Source of the DNA: Saprospiraceae bacterium
GTDB lineage: Bacteria; Bacteroidota; Bacteroidia; Chitinophagales; Saprospiraceae
DNA: 46,998 nt
NCBI GenBank assembly: GCA_029212405.1
Contig: JARGNR010000017.1
Coordinates: forward strand, 25,738 to 72,735
Reading direction: 5' to 3'
Below are positions 26,878 to 35,887 of this stretch, one piece after another; within the stretch, counting starts at the first letter, position 1; every line of letters starts with the position of its first letter. The notes under the pieces were generated by a model that saw only the letters and a list, made by a program, of their open reading frames with translations, was not told where the DNA came from and did not search any database. The position numbers and the translations under genes were made by a program.

Positions 26878-26953
26878 TGGCAGGGGAGACAGGGATCGAA
26901 CCTGCAACTTGCGGTTTTGGAGACCGCTGCTCTACCAGTTGAACTACTCCCCT
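26878..26953 (-). tRNA. tRNA-Trp (anticodon CCA)
   Basis: A full cloverleaf on the minus strand: acceptor AGGGGAG/CTCCCCT, D arm, anticodon loop CTCCAAA giving CCA, and T arm GGTTCGATCC. Discriminator G is followed by an encoded CCA tail. Alone of the five tRNAs here it encodes the tail. It sits between the tuf terminator and secE, as trnW-secE-nusG in many bacteria. A weak promoter-like TTG and TATATG pair lies near 27000-27030. Confidence 0.95.
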
Positions 26954-27044
26954 ATGAGTAGCGTGCCCAATCATTTTTAAGCACCTAATCAACACATGTG
27001 AGACATATAAAAGTATTCTTTAATACAACCTCTCACAATATGAA

Positions 27045-27075
27045 AAATTAAGCACCCGAAACGAGTGCTTAATTT
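27045..27075 (-). terminator. Terminator after tuf
   Basis: AAATTAAGCAC pairs with GTGCTTAATTT (11 bp) around a nine-nt loop, followed by a short T-run on the minus strand. It lies 45 nt after the tuf stop and before tRNA-Trp, so it divides the tRNA-tuf unit from the secE-rpoC unit. Confidence 0.8.
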
Positions 27076-27120
27076 ATATATTCAAAGCATTATATCTTTC
27101 TTAAAGACGTATGCTCAATA

Positions 27121-28317
27121 TTATGCAATAATTTCAGTTACCTGACCTGCACCTACAGTTCTACCTCCCTCTCTAATCGCAAATCTAAGTCCTTTTTCCA
27201 TCGCAATAGGATTGATAAGTTTCACTTCAAGTGTTACATTATCACCTGGCATTACCATTTCTACTCCATCAGGAAGAGCAACATCTCCTGTTACGTCAGT
27301 AGTTCTGAAGTAAAATTGAGGTCTGTATCCATTAAAGAATGGTGTGTGTCTTCCTCCTTCATCTTTACCTAAAACGTAAACTTCACATTTGAAGTGAGAG
27401 TGTGGCTTAACAGATCCTGGCTTACAAATAACCATTCCTCTTTTAATATCTGCTTTGTCAATACCTCTCAACAATAAACCAGCATTATCACCAGCTTCTC
27501 CTCTATCAAGTATCTTTCTAAACATCTCAACTCCTGTTACTGTAGAAGTCATTGGCTTTTCATCTGGAGCCATCATACCAACGATCTCAACTGGATCAGC
27601 AGTATTGATAATTCCTCTTTCGATTCTACCAGTTGCAACAGTTCCTCTACCTGTGATTGAGAATACATCCTCAATTGGCATAAGGAAAGGCATGTCTACA
27701 TCTCTTACTGGCTCAGGAATATCAGCATCAACCGCTGCCATTAATTCTTTGATTTGAGCAGTTGCTGTAGCATCTCCTTCTAACGCTTTTAGCGCAGAAC
27801 CTTGTACAACGCTAGAGTTATCACCGTCAAACTCGTATTGGTCCAACAATTCTCTAACTTCCATTTCTACTAGCTCTAGCATTTCTTCATCGTCTACTAG
27901 ATCTACTTTATTCATAAAAACTACAATTTTTGGAACACCTACCTGACGACAAAGCAAGATGTGCTCTCTCGTTTGTGGCATAGGACCATCAGTAGCCGCA
28001 ACTACTAAAATAGCACCATCCATCTGTGCAGCTCCCGTAACCATGTTTTTCACATAATCCGCGTGACCTGGACAATCAACGTGAGCATAGTGTCTGTTTG
28101 CAGTCTCATACTCTACGTGTGCAGTGTTAATTGTAATACCTCTTTCTTTTTCTTCTGGAGCTGAATCAATTGTGTCATAATCCATCTTAGTAGATCCTGT
28201 CTCTTCTGACAAAACATAAGTGATTGCTGCAGTTAATGTTGTTTTACCATGATCCACGTGGCCGATCGTACCGACATTCACGTGAGGCTTGGTCCGTTGA
28301 AAAGTTTCTTTAGCCAT
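27121..28317 (-). CDS. tuf: Translation elongation factor Tu
   Basis: The 398-residue GTPase delivers aminoacyl-tRNA to the ribosome. It has the P loop GHVDHGKT (residues 19-26), the switch I region [21 protein letters not shown] (switch II) and NKVD (base recognition). The middle and C-terminal barrels follow, with [13 protein letters not shown] and [16 protein letters not shown]. It is the only tuf gene in the window, 55 nt downstream of four tRNA genes and followed by a terminator, the same plan as the thrU-tyrU-glyT-thrT-tufB operon of E. coli. Confidence 0.99.
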   Translation of the reverse strand: MAKETFQRTKPHVNVGTIGHVDHGKTTLTAAITYVLSEETGSTKMDYDTIDSAPEEKERGITINTAHVEYETANRHYAHVDCPGHADYVKNMVTGAAQMDGAILVVAATDGPMPQTREHILLCRQVGVPKIVVFMNKVDLVDDEEMLELVEMEVRELLDQYEFDGDNSSVVQGSALKALEGDATATAQIKELMAAVDADIPEPVRDVDMPFLMPIEDVFSITGRGTVATGRIERGIINTADPVEIVGMMAPDEKPMTSTVTGVEMFRKILDRGEAGDNAGLLLRGIDKADIKRGMVICKPGSVKPHSHFKCEVYVLGKDEGGRHTPFFNGYRPQFYFRTTDVTGDVALPDGVEMVMPGDNVTLEVKLINPIAMEKGLRFAIREGGRTVGAGQVTEIIA

Positions 28318-28372
28318 TGGATAACTTTTTAGTAAAAATTTAAAAATGTGTTTAAATAAAATATCTTTTTTG

Positions 28373-28444
<72 letters not shown>

Positions 28445-28482
28445 AAATTTGCTTAGCGACTCAAAAGCTTTATATTTTCTTG

Positions 28483-28555
28483 AGCGGGAGACGAGACTCG
28501 AACCCGCGACCCTCAGCTTGGAAGGCTGATGCTCTACCAACTGAGCTACTCCCGC
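28483..28555 (-). tRNA. tRNA-Gly (anticodon TCC)
   Basis: The minus-strand cloverleaf has acceptor GCGGGAG/CTCCCGC, anticodon stem TCAGC/GCTGA with loop CTTCCAA giving TCC, and T arm GGTTCGAGTC. Discriminator T; CCA is not encoded. Confidence 0.95.
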
Positions 28556-28586
28556 TAATTAAATTTACTGCTTGGTGAAAAAAATG

Positions 28587-28668
28587 TGGGGGTGGTAGGA
28601 TTCGAACCTACTCAGCCGAAGCACTGGATTTACAGTCCAGCCCACCTCTCCAACTGTGGCGCACCCCC
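28587..28668 (-). tRNA. tRNA-Tyr (anticodon GTA)
   Basis: A class II tRNA of 82 nt on the minus strand: acceptor GGGGGTG/CACCCCC, anticodon stem CTGGA/TCCAG with loop CTGTAAA giving GTA, and a long variable arm (TGCTTCGGCTGAG). Discriminator A; CCA is not encoded. Confidence 0.95.
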
Positions 28669-28695
28669 AGTACTTTTTTTTCTCACAAAACTGTG

Positions 28696-28769
28696 AGCCG
28701 ATGGAGGGATTCGAACCCCCGACCCGCTGATTACAAATCAGCTGCTCTGGCCAACTGAGCTACATCGGC
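28696..28769 (-). tRNA. tRNA-Thr (anticodon TGT)
   Basis: The minus-strand cloverleaf has acceptor GCCGATG/CATCGGC, anticodon stem GCTGA/TCAGC with loop TTTGTAA giving TGT, and T arm GGTTCGAATC. Discriminator T; CCA is not encoded. First gene of the tRNA-tuf transcript. It shares acceptor and T-arm sequence with the second tRNA-Thr at 28373-28444. Confidence 0.95.
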
Positions 28770-28818
28770 AAATCATTGTTTCAACGCTATTATTTAGATC
28801 GTCCTCTAAAAAGCGATG

Positions 28819-28826
28819 CAAAAATA
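28819..28826 (-). promoter_or_regulatory. Candidate -7 element (TATTTTTG) of the tRNA-tuf operon
   Basis: TATTTTTG on the minus strand is an exact TAnnTTTG match, 50 nt before the first tRNA, within an AT-rich stretch. Transcription would start near 28813. No TTG appears at the expected -33 distance; the region there reads GTAGCTC. Position and context support it more than the motif alone. Confidence 0.45.
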
Positions 28827-28929
28827 GTATAATTATTTTAATTGAGCTACGTTTCGGTGAAAAAATATTGCATTTTTTAAAGATTTTTTTTGGGTTTCTA
28901 TCCCTCTTTATTTGCCACCAAATAAAATG

Positions 28930-28965
28930 AGCCATTATTAAGCAATTTACTGCCTAATAATAGCC
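28930..28965 (-). terminator. Terminator after hpf
   Basis: On the minus strand, GGCTATTATTAGGCA pairs with TGCTTAATAATGGCT along 15 positions (several G-U pairs) around a six-nt loop, then CATTTTATTTGG. It begins 52 nt after the hpf stop and separates xerC-hpf from the tRNA-tuf promoter. Confidence 0.65.
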
Positions 28966-29016
28966 CATTAATGCAATTTGCAGAATTATTGATGCTTTGT
29001 ATTAAAGCCTCAATTT

Positions 29017-29307
29017 TTAAAACTTTCCTTTGTACTTCTTTAACTGCCTTTCTAAGCTGTTTGCACACTCATCAACTGCAGATTCAAAACTCTTATCTTC
29101 AGCCTTTGATACTAATACTTTTCCAGGTACAGACACTGTCACTTCAACAATTTTGTCTTTTACTTGTCCAGAGTTTTCTAATTTCAGATAGACAGTACTA
29201 TTTGTAATTCTATTATAGTACCTACTCAATTTATTTAGTTTCGCTTCAATAAAATCTTTCAATTTTGAGTCTGCACTAAAGCCTACATTATTGATCGTAA
29301 TACTCAT
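29017..29307 (-). CDS. hpf: Ribosome hibernation-promoting factor, short form (HPF/RaiA family)
   Basis: The 96-residue protein has the family fold order: beta strand ITINNVGFSAD, helix KLKDFIEAKLNKLSRYY, strands ITNSTVYLKLEN and KIVEVTVSVPGKVLVSK, and helix SFESAVDECANSLERQLKKYKGK. It binds the 30S A and P sites in stationary phase and blocks translation. It lacks the C-terminal dimerisation domain of long HPF, as usual for Bacteroidota. It lies 114 nt downstream of xerC and upstream of the tRNA-tuf cluster, a neighbourhood I recall as common in Bacteroidota. Confidence 0.92.
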   Translation of the reverse strand: MSITINNVGFSADSKLKDFIEAKLNKLSRYYNRITNSTVYLKLENSGQVKDKIVEVTVSVPGKVLVSKAEDKSFESAVDECANSLERQLKKYKGKF

Positions 29308-29421
29308 ATATTAGGATTTTGATTCGTGGTCAAATTAGATTAAAATTTTAATATAAGCAAATCGTTCTTACCGAAATAAAAAGAAAAATAGTTCTTCCTT
29401 TCTTGCCACTATTCAAATTGA

Positions 29422-30315
29422 TTATTCTCCCTTCGGATGTGCTTTTTTATATTCCTTTTTTAATCGATCTATTGTATTGTGCGTATACACTTGAGTTGCC
29501 GCCAAGCTAGCATGCCCCAATAACTCTTTAACTGCATTCAATTCTGCCCCATTTGATGATAAATGTGTAGCAAATGTATGCCGTAATACATGAGGACTAG
29601 TTTTCTCAGAGGCATTGATTTTCTTCAATTCTCTAGAAACAATATTATAAATTAACTTTGGATAACATGGTTTTCCTTTTTCAGTAACAATAAGAAACGT
29701 ATGGTCCAACTCTCCAAATTCTTCATTTCGGAGATCAACATAGGCATCCACTTTTGCAACAACCTCTGAGGTTATTGGACATAACCTTTCTTTATTCCCT
29801 TTTCCTATTACTTTAATCTCCAACCTAGAAGCATGAATATCTGTATCTTGTAAATTAATCAATTCACTCCTTCGCATTCCAGTGAAATATAAAAGCATGA
29901 TGATCAATTCGTCCCTTGCACTTACAAATGACTTTGAACCTATATACTCTTCCTGTAAATGAACCATCTTACTTTTTGGAACATAAGAAGGCAACCGTTT
30001 AGATTTTTTAAGTGTCTGTATCTTTACCATAGGATTCTTAACAACAAGCCCCTTACGCCTTACATATTTATAAAATGTTTTTACGGCCGATATCTTTCTA
30101 TTGATACTTGTATTTGAAAGCCCTTCGGATTTGAGCTCCATAATCCAACTTCGAATCATCAAATGATTCACGTGCTCAATAGATGAAATTTCATATTGAC
30201 TTTGTAAATACACTGCCAAAGAATCCAAATCATTTTCATACGATACAATTGTATGATTTGAGTTCTTCTTTATGTTCTTGAGATACAAAAGAAAAGAATC
30301 AATAATAGTTTTCAT
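29422..30315 (-). CDS. xerC: Tyrosine recombinase XerC/XerD
   Basis: The 297-residue protein has the N-terminal SAM-like DNA-binding domain (about 1-95) and the catalytic domain with all expected residues: Arg148 (TGMRRSEL), Lys172 (IGKGNKER), His242 and Arg245 (HVLRHTFATH), His268 (LGHASLAATQ) and nucleophile Tyr277. Full length, no phage or integron neighbours, and beside hpf: this fits the housekeeping recombinase that resolves chromosome dimers at dif. Whether it is XerC or XerD cannot be settled without comparison to the partner gene. A TATATTTG word lies 5 nt before the start codon, which would make the transcript nearly leaderless if used. Confidence 0.9.
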   Translation of the reverse strand: MKTIIDSFLLYLKNIKKNSNHTIVSYENDLDSLAVYLQSQYEISSIEHVNHLMIRSWIMELKSEGLSNTSINRKISAVKTFYKYVRRKGLVVKNPMVKIQTLKKSKRLPSYVPKSKMVHLQEEYIGSKSFVSARDELIIMLLYFTGMRRSELINLQDTDIHASRLEIKVIGKGNKERLCPITSEVVAKVDAYVDLRNEEFGELDHTFLIVTEKGKPCYPKLIYNIVSRELKKINASEKTSPHVLRHTFATHLSSNGAELNAVKELLGHASLAATQVYTHNTIDRLKKEYKKAHPKGE

Positions 30316-30482
30316 ATTACAAATATATATAATATGTAATACACTTTCGCCCCCTTTGTTACAATTCCTTCAATTTCTCAGGAACACGCCTACTAAAATA
30401 TCCTACGCCAAATCAATAATTAGCCATTTATTTACATTAATTGCTGTATTTTTCGGATACTGTGGATTCAAAATATTGACAG

Positions 30483-32270
30483 ATGAAAAAACTCAAATTA
30501 TACTCTCTTTGCCTTACTGAGGTCTTGATTCTGTGTTTTGCATTTACTTTTATTTATGGGCAGCAGATCATATTCAAAGATGTAGCGAATGCAGTTGGAA
30601 TAGATCATACCTACATCCTCAACAATTCTGGAGGAGGAGTAAGTTTTGTAGATTTCAACCTAGATGGGCAAGACGATATTACATTGGCTACAGGCTTAGG
30701 TGAAGAAATTCAATTCTACGAAAATACAGGTGGTGAATTCCAATTAGTTGATTTAGGTATAAACAATACAGAACAAACAAAATCAATCCTATGGGTAGAT
30801 ATTGACAATGACGGAGACAAAGATTTTTATGCTGCAGCATTTGTAGGAACAAATCGTCTTTACGAAAATACTGGAGATCTTAATTTCCAAGAAATAACTG
30901 CTGAGGCAGGTCTTCCTGTAGACACCCTAAAGTCATTTGGAGCAATTTGGGGAGATTATAATAGAGATGGTTACATAGATCTTTATTATACGGAAAGACC
31001 TAATGCAAGTTCTGGCACATCAATGCGAAATAGGCTTTTCAAAAACCTAGGAAACAATACTTTTGAAGAAGTAACCTATCAGACCAATAGTCACGATGAA
31101 GGACGATTGCCGTTTTGTGCTGCATTTTTTGACTACAATAATGATAAATGGCCAGATATCTTCATTGCGAACGATAGAAAAAGACGAAGTACACTCTTAC
31201 AAAACAACAATGGAGTTTTTGAAGATGTAAGCGAAGCATGCAACGCTGATATTGAAATAGATGGAATGAATGCTGGAGTAGCAGATATAGATAATGATGG
31301 TTTGAGTGATGTCTATGTTACCAATACTCCGAGTGGCAGTGTGCTACTAAAATGTTCTATCGATGAAATTACTGGTCAACCTGTATTTGCTGATGAAGCA
31401 GGAGATAGAGGTATTGGGTTTTATGGAATTGGCTGGGGTGCAAATTTTCTCGACATCAATAATGATGGATGGCAAGATTTGTATGTTAGTGGAATGGTCA
31501 TTGGAAGTGAAGCTATATCAAGTGAGTTATATATCAATGATAAAACAGGTAATTTTTATCAAGAAAACAATGGCTTGGTCGGAGACACTGTTACAAGCTT
31601 TGTCAATGCTATTGGTGACTTTGATAATGATGGATATCCAGACATTATGGTAAGTAATTCTGAATATTATAATTCCCAACTTTGGTCAAGTGAATCAGGC
31701 ATAAATAATTGGCTCAAACTCAAACTTCAAGGAGTGAGGTCTAACAGAGATGGTATTGGCTCTAAAATTGAAATTTTCAGTGGAGCCCTATACCAAATGA
31801 AACAAACACATTGTGGCATCGCCTTCATGGGCCAAAATTCAAACACAGAAATAATAGGATTGGAGCAAAATTCAATTGTTGATTCAATTCGAATTACATG
31901 GCCAACGGGTCATATTGACTTAATTAAAGATATTGGTGTCAATCAAGTTTTAAAAATTATTGAAGGTCAATCTACAAACGGAAACATTACTATAGACAGT
32001 GATATTGCCGTGCTAACCCATACAGATAAGACAGAAGAAGTGCAATTCAGTATTTCTCCTAATCCAGTTCAATCAATTATACATCTTGAAAGTCAAGACA
32101 TGGATTTAGATCATGTATATCAAATTATCGATGCATCAGGTAAAATACTACTGTCGGGAAAAGCGATAGATAGAAACATTGATGTATCATCCTTTCTTCC
32201 TGGAATCTACTTTATCCAAATACACAATGGAAAGCATTATCTGGGGTATTCAAAATTTGTAAAATCTTAA
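30483..32270 (+). CDS. Secreted FG-GAP/ASPIC (UnbV) repeat protein with T9SS type A domain, copy 1
   Basis: A signal peptide (about residues 1-26, cut near IYGQ) is followed by a propeller of FG-GAP/VCBS-like repeats with calcium-loop motifs of the DxDxDG type (VDFNLDGQDD, VDIDNDGDKD, ADIDNDGLSD, GDFDNDGYPD). An ASPIC/UnbV domain covers residues about 407-495 (NNWLKLKLQGVRSNRDGIG, SIRITWPTGHIDLI), as in the CRTAC1 family. The last 75 residues are a type A sorting domain (FSISPNPVQSIIHLE, FLPGIYFIQIH). It is predicted to be a calcium-stabilised surface propeller exported by Sec and T9SS. The ligand is unknown. The second copy begins 10 nt after its stop, so the two form an operon. Confidence 0.9.
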   Translation: MKKLKLYSLCLTEVLILCFAFTFIYGQQIIFKDVANAVGIDHTYILNNSGGGVSFVDFNLDGQDDITLATGLGEEIQFYENTGGEFQLVDLGINNTEQTKSILWVDIDNDGDKDFYAAAFVGTNRLYENTGDLNFQEITAEAGLPVDTLKSFGAIWGDYNRDGYIDLYYTERPNASSGTSMRNRLFKNLGNNTFEEVTYQTNSHDEGRLPFCAAFFDYNNDKWPDIFIANDRKRRSTLLQNNNGVFEDVSEACNADIEIDGMNAGVADIDNDGLSDVYVTNTPSGSVLLKCSIDEITGQPVFADEAGDRGIGFYGIGWGANFLDINNDGWQDLYVSGMVIGSEAISSELYINDKTGNFYQENNGLVGDTVTSFVNAIGDFDNDGYPDIMVSNSEYYNSQLWSSESGINNWLKLKLQGVRSNRDGIGSKIEIFSGALYQMKQTHCGIAFMGQNSNTEIIGLEQNSIVDSIRITWPTGHIDLIKDIGVNQVLKIIEGQSTNGNITIDSDIAVLTHTDKTEEVQFSISPNPVQSIIHLESQDMDLDHVYQIIDASGKILLSGKAIDRNIDVSSFLPGIYFIQIHNGKHYLGYSKFVKS

Positions 32271-32280
32271 TTTCATACTT

Positions 32281-34143
32281 ATGAAAGCGAAAAGAATAAT
32301 AACTAGTATAGCAGTTCTATGTTTATGCATACATTTTTCTTACGGCCAACAATTTATTCAAGCCCAGGAAGAAGCAAACCTTGAACATGTTTTTAGTCAA
32401 GATGATTTTAACGGAGGAGGTGTTGCTTTCGTGGATTTAGACAATGACGGAGATGATGACGCATATCTAGTAGGAGGAAAAACAACCGATAAAATCTTTA
32501 TAAATGATGGGAATGGGGTATTTACTGAAATTACAGCAAGTGCTGGACTAGAAATAACAGAAGAGTATTATACTACTGGTGTAATTTACGGTGATATTGA
32601 TAATGATGGTGATGAAGATTTATATGTCAATACTTACTACTTAATTGCCGATAAAAGTCAGTATTCAAGAAACTTGCTTTTTTTGAATAATGGAGACTTA
32701 ACGTTTACTGAAATCTGGGGCAATGGTATACAAAAGGATAAGAGTATGACAATGGGTTCTACTTTTATTGACTATGACCTAGATGGTGATTTGGATATTT
32801 ACAATGGCAATTATGTAAAAGAAGTGATTTTCACCTACGATGATGATGGGGCTATTGATGGATTTGCCCATAAATGTTTTACCAACCTCCTTTATCGTAA
32901 TAATGGGAATGGTCTTTTTTCAGATGTATCTCAAAGTATGGGATTATTTGAGGCTGGCTGTGCTCTTGCAGTAACCGCAACCGATTATGACAATGATGGC
33001 GATATGGATTTGCTCGTAGGTAATGATTTTGGACCTTTCATAGAGCCCAATATGGTTTTCAGGAATGACTACAATGAAGGCGGAAAATTTACAGAAGTTG
33101 CCTCCGTTTTAGGCGCAGATCAAGAAATGTTTTCTATGGGATTCGCTATCGGAGATTATGACAATGATCTAGATCTTGATTACTATATTTCAAACCTAGG
33201 CAAAAATGTGTTTCTTGAAAAAGAAGGAGATGAATTTGTTGAAAGCGCAGAAGCTGCAGGAATCGAAAATGAATTTTCAGGGTACAACTCCTCCCTCTCA
33301 GTAAGTTGGGGTAACCTATTTGCCGATATTGATAACGATATGGATTTAGACTTATTTGTTGCAAATGGGTACGTAGCGGCCCCTTCATTTGTTGATAATA
33401 GCACACTGGATCCTGATCGTCTATTTATTAACAATGGTGATAAAACATTTACAGAAGCCGATTCTACTTCGGGTATTAATAATCACTTGGTTTCAAGAGG
33501 CTGTGCATATTCAGATATAGATATGGATGGAAAGATTGACATTTTATCAATTGTTTTTGACAAACCAGGTTTTGGATTTACACCGTCTAGCTGTTTGTTT
33601 AAAAATGCTACTACAAATACAAACAATTGGGTAAAAATAAAATTAGAAGGTACAGAAAGTAATCGAAGTGCATATGGCTCCAAAATATTTGTATACACAG
33701 GAAATGATATACAAATGTCTGAACTAAATGGAGGTGCTAGTTTTTGTTCACATAATACAAGTTACATGCACTTCGGAATTGGGCAATATGAAAGTATAGA
33801 TAGTGTGAAAATTGTATGGCCGGGCGGAAAAAACTCACAGATTGAAACAGAAGTACTCGTGAATTCTGTGAATTATATCAAAGAGCGCATATCCACTAAA
33901 ACAGCTGAACTTGATTCGGATTACTTTACCATTAGTCCTTCCCCTTCAGAAGGGATAATTACAATTTCTGGCACAAACAGTTCTCAATTTCAGAAAGCAA
34001 TCATTTTTGACCAACTAGGAAAAAGAGTTGTAACTTCTTACTCAAAGCAAATCGACTTTTCATTTTCACCTTCTGGCACGTATTTCATTAAGGTATACAA
34101 CCAAAAAGGTTTGGCCTCAACTAAAAAGATAACAAAACTATAG
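32281..34143 (+). CDS. Secreted FG-GAP/ASPIC (UnbV) repeat protein with T9SS type A domain, copy 2
   Basis: A paralogue of the preceding gene: signal peptide (about 1-22, IHFSYGQ), propeller repeats (VDLDNDGDDD, GDIDNDGDED, TDYDNDGDMD, ADIDNDMDLD), an ASPIC domain at about 447-535 (NNWVKIKLEGTESNRSAYG, SVKIVWPGGKN) and a type A sorting domain (FTISPSPSEGIITIS, SPSGTYFIKVYN). The sorting domain diverges clearly from copy 1, so the duplication is old. The stop codon overlaps that of the convergent arylsulfotransferase-like gene. Confidence 0.9.
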   Translation: MKAKRIITSIAVLCLCIHFSYGQQFIQAQEEANLEHVFSQDDFNGGGVAFVDLDNDGDDDAYLVGGKTTDKIFINDGNGVFTEITASAGLEITEEYYTTGVIYGDIDNDGDEDLYVNTYYLIADKSQYSRNLLFLNNGDLTFTEIWGNGIQKDKSMTMGSTFIDYDLDGDLDIYNGNYVKEVIFTYDDDGAIDGFAHKCFTNLLYRNNGNGLFSDVSQSMGLFEAGCALAVTATDYDNDGDMDLLVGNDFGPFIEPNMVFRNDYNEGGKFTEVASVLGADQEMFSMGFAIGDYDNDLDLDYYISNLGKNVFLEKEGDEFVESAEAAGIENEFSGYNSSLSVSWGNLFADIDNDMDLDLFVANGYVAAPSFVDNSTLDPDRLFINNGDKTFTEADSTSGINNHLVSRGCAYSDIDMDGKIDILSIVFDKPGFGFTPSSCLFKNATTNTNNWVKIKLEGTESNRSAYGSKIFVYTGNDIQMSELNGGASFCSHNTSYMHFGIGQYESIDSVKIVWPGGKNSQIETEVLVNSVNYIKERISTKTAELDSDYFTISPSPSEGIITISGTNSSQFQKAIIFDQLGKRVVTSYSKQIDFSFSPSGTYFIKVYNQKGLASTKKITKL

Positions 34144-35808
34144 TATCAAAATTTTATAGGTCTGATTATCCCCTTGAATTTGGAAAATATAAAGACCGTT
34201 CTCCAACCCATCTAATGCAATAGTATTGGTGCCTGCGGAAATTTTACTTTTTCTGCATACCCTTCCAGAGGCATTTAAAATTCTCAACACGGATCGTTGA
34301 GTAGCCTCAATGGTAATATATAGAGTTACTGGATTTGGAAAAATTCTATTTTTAATTTCCTCTATTTTGATGATAGAAACAGGCAATTCACAAAATTCTT
34401 CGTTGGCGTCCATTTCGATATATCCTTTAGGGGTAAGATCTTTATTCTGAAACCCTTCAAAACTCGGATCATATCGACGTCCACTGAAAGTAAAATTTTC
34501 TGACAATTGTATTTCATCTCCTTGATGAATTGGAAAGCCATTTCTCATAGGCACTAGATATTCCCAGGCCAATTCACCTGAATCTGTTATTTCAAACATC
34601 CTCCCTTGTCTTCCTGCACACATGATGACATTTCCATTGGGTAGTAGTTGTATATTAGATGCTGCAGTACTGAAATTTTTAACTTGATCTGGATGGCTAA
34701 TCGTTGTAGTTAACTGATCCGGTAAATAAACATTATCATCAATTTCGAAACCATTTATTTCTTGGTTAAATTCTGGTTTAAAGATCGCTCCTAATGAAAG
34801 CTCAGGGCCAATAAAATTGTTATATACAGACACCTGACCATAATAGGGGTGATCAAATGGTACGTCATCAATCCATGCAGCATCATGCTGTCTATAAAGT
34901 TGCTGATCATTTGCATCACCAGCATCATATGCAGATGGATTGCCCCATCGATATAAAAGATCTCCTCCTTTTCCTCTTAACCCTCCAGAATTGCTTGCTG
35001 ATTCTTCAATAGTAGTACTATGATCAATGATCCATATTTCATTAAAATTACGCACAGAAACCATTACCATGTCTAATTCTTCATTATAATCCAATGAATT
35101 AATATGGTGAACATCTTGCCGACCAAATGCAAAGTCTATGTAGTTAATATTAATCCGTTCAGGATGTGAAGCGATATCACCAAAATTTACAATAGAAGAA
35201 TCAATATCTTGGATCATATGATCGATAGATCGCCATTGCCAAACGATGTCATCCGTCTTTGGATCAATTTCGACAATCTTATCGGGCCAAAATCCTATTT
35301 GAGGATTATTCAACGTATCAAATCCCATTTGTGCTGCATCTTCGATGGTCATGTTTTCCCACGCAATAAACATAATATTTCCATTTGGCATAATGTGAAT
35401 ATCATGGTGTTGGCGTTGTCCAATATCTGCTACCACATGTTGCCATTCTATATTCCCTTCCCAATCCAAAATTTCAAGAACTCCTCCTGCCCCACCTGCA
35501 CCAAAAGAAGGCTCTTGAAGATCAGGTTGAATAGAAGCCAAATATAATCTGCCATCTCTATCCAAATACTGTTCCTTGCCAGGAAATCGCACCTCATCTG
35601 TATCCCATGAGTGCACTATCTCTCCACAATTATTAATCAAATAGACCGTAGATTGATTTTCAGGATTCAAAAGAATATACCCTTCACTCACAGAGTTTGG
35701 ATCAATAGACAATAAGCCAATTGTATTCTCATCTTGTCCCAATAAAGAGTGACCTAATGCTAGAGTAACTGTGAAGATCAAGGCAATTTTATTCAAATGT
35801 CTATTCAT
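34138..35808 (-). CDS. Arylsulfotransferase (ASST)-like secreted protein with T9SS type A domain
   Basis: Signal peptide about residues 1-24 (ALGHSLLGQ). Then a six-bladed propeller-type domain of the ASST family: YILLNPENQSTVYLIN, IVHSWDT, RQHHDIHIMPNGNIMF (His134, His135), DVHHINSLDYN (His234, His235), YRQHDAAWID and LLPNGNVIMCAGRQGRMFEI. These HH and PNGN motifs are typical of the family, whose bacterial members move sulfate between aryl sulfates and phenols or use related substrates; some members are not proven enzymes. Residues about 487-556 are a type A sorting domain (RIFPNPVTLYITIEA, LENGLYIFQIQ). It is convergent with the FG-GAP pair. Confidence 0.8.
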   Translation of the reverse strand: MNRHLNKIALIFTVTLALGHSLLGQDENTIGLLSIDPNSVSEGYILLNPENQSTVYLINNCGEIVHSWDTDEVRFPGKEQYLDRDGRLYLASIQPDLQEPSFGAGGAGGVLEILDWEGNIEWQHVVADIGQRQHHDIHIMPNGNIMFIAWENMTIEDAAQMGFDTLNNPQIGFWPDKIVEIDPKTDDIVWQWRSIDHMIQDIDSSIVNFGDIASHPERININYIDFAFGRQDVHHINSLDYNEELDMVMVSVRNFNEIWIIDHSTTIEESASNSGGLRGKGGDLLYRWGNPSAYDAGDANDQQLYRQHDAAWIDDVPFDHPYYGQVSVYNNFIGPELSLGAIFKPEFNQEINGFEIDDNVYLPDQLTTTISHPDQVKNFSTAASNIQLLPNGNVIMCAGRQGRMFEITDSGELAWEYLVPMRNGFPIHQGDEIQLSENFTFSGRRYDPSFEGFQNKDLTPKGYIEMDANEEFCELPVSIIKIEEIKNRIFPNPVTLYITIEATQRSVLRILNASGRVCRKSKISAGTNTIALDGLENGLYIFQIQGDNQTYKILIL

Positions 35809-35820
35809 ATCAAATTATCA

Positions 35821-35855
35821 TAAAAAAATGGTTGCTACCAAAGGTAACAACCATT
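35821..35855 (-). terminator. Terminator of the second SusC-SusD-lipoprotein operon
   Basis: On the minus strand, AATGGTTGTTACC pairs with GGTAGCAACCATT along 13 bp (one U-G) around a TTT loop, then a T-run of about seven. It lies 32 nt after the 329-residue lipoprotein gene. On the plus strand the U-G pair becomes a mismatch, so it is oriented for the Sus operon. Confidence 0.88.
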
Positions 35856-35887
35856 ATAAATATATTTAAATTCTATTGAATTCTAAC

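Noticed and set aside
29422-30315. Integrase of a mobile element
   Set aside because: Full-length Xer-type protein beside hpf and core genes, with no attachment repeats, phage or conjugation genes nearby.
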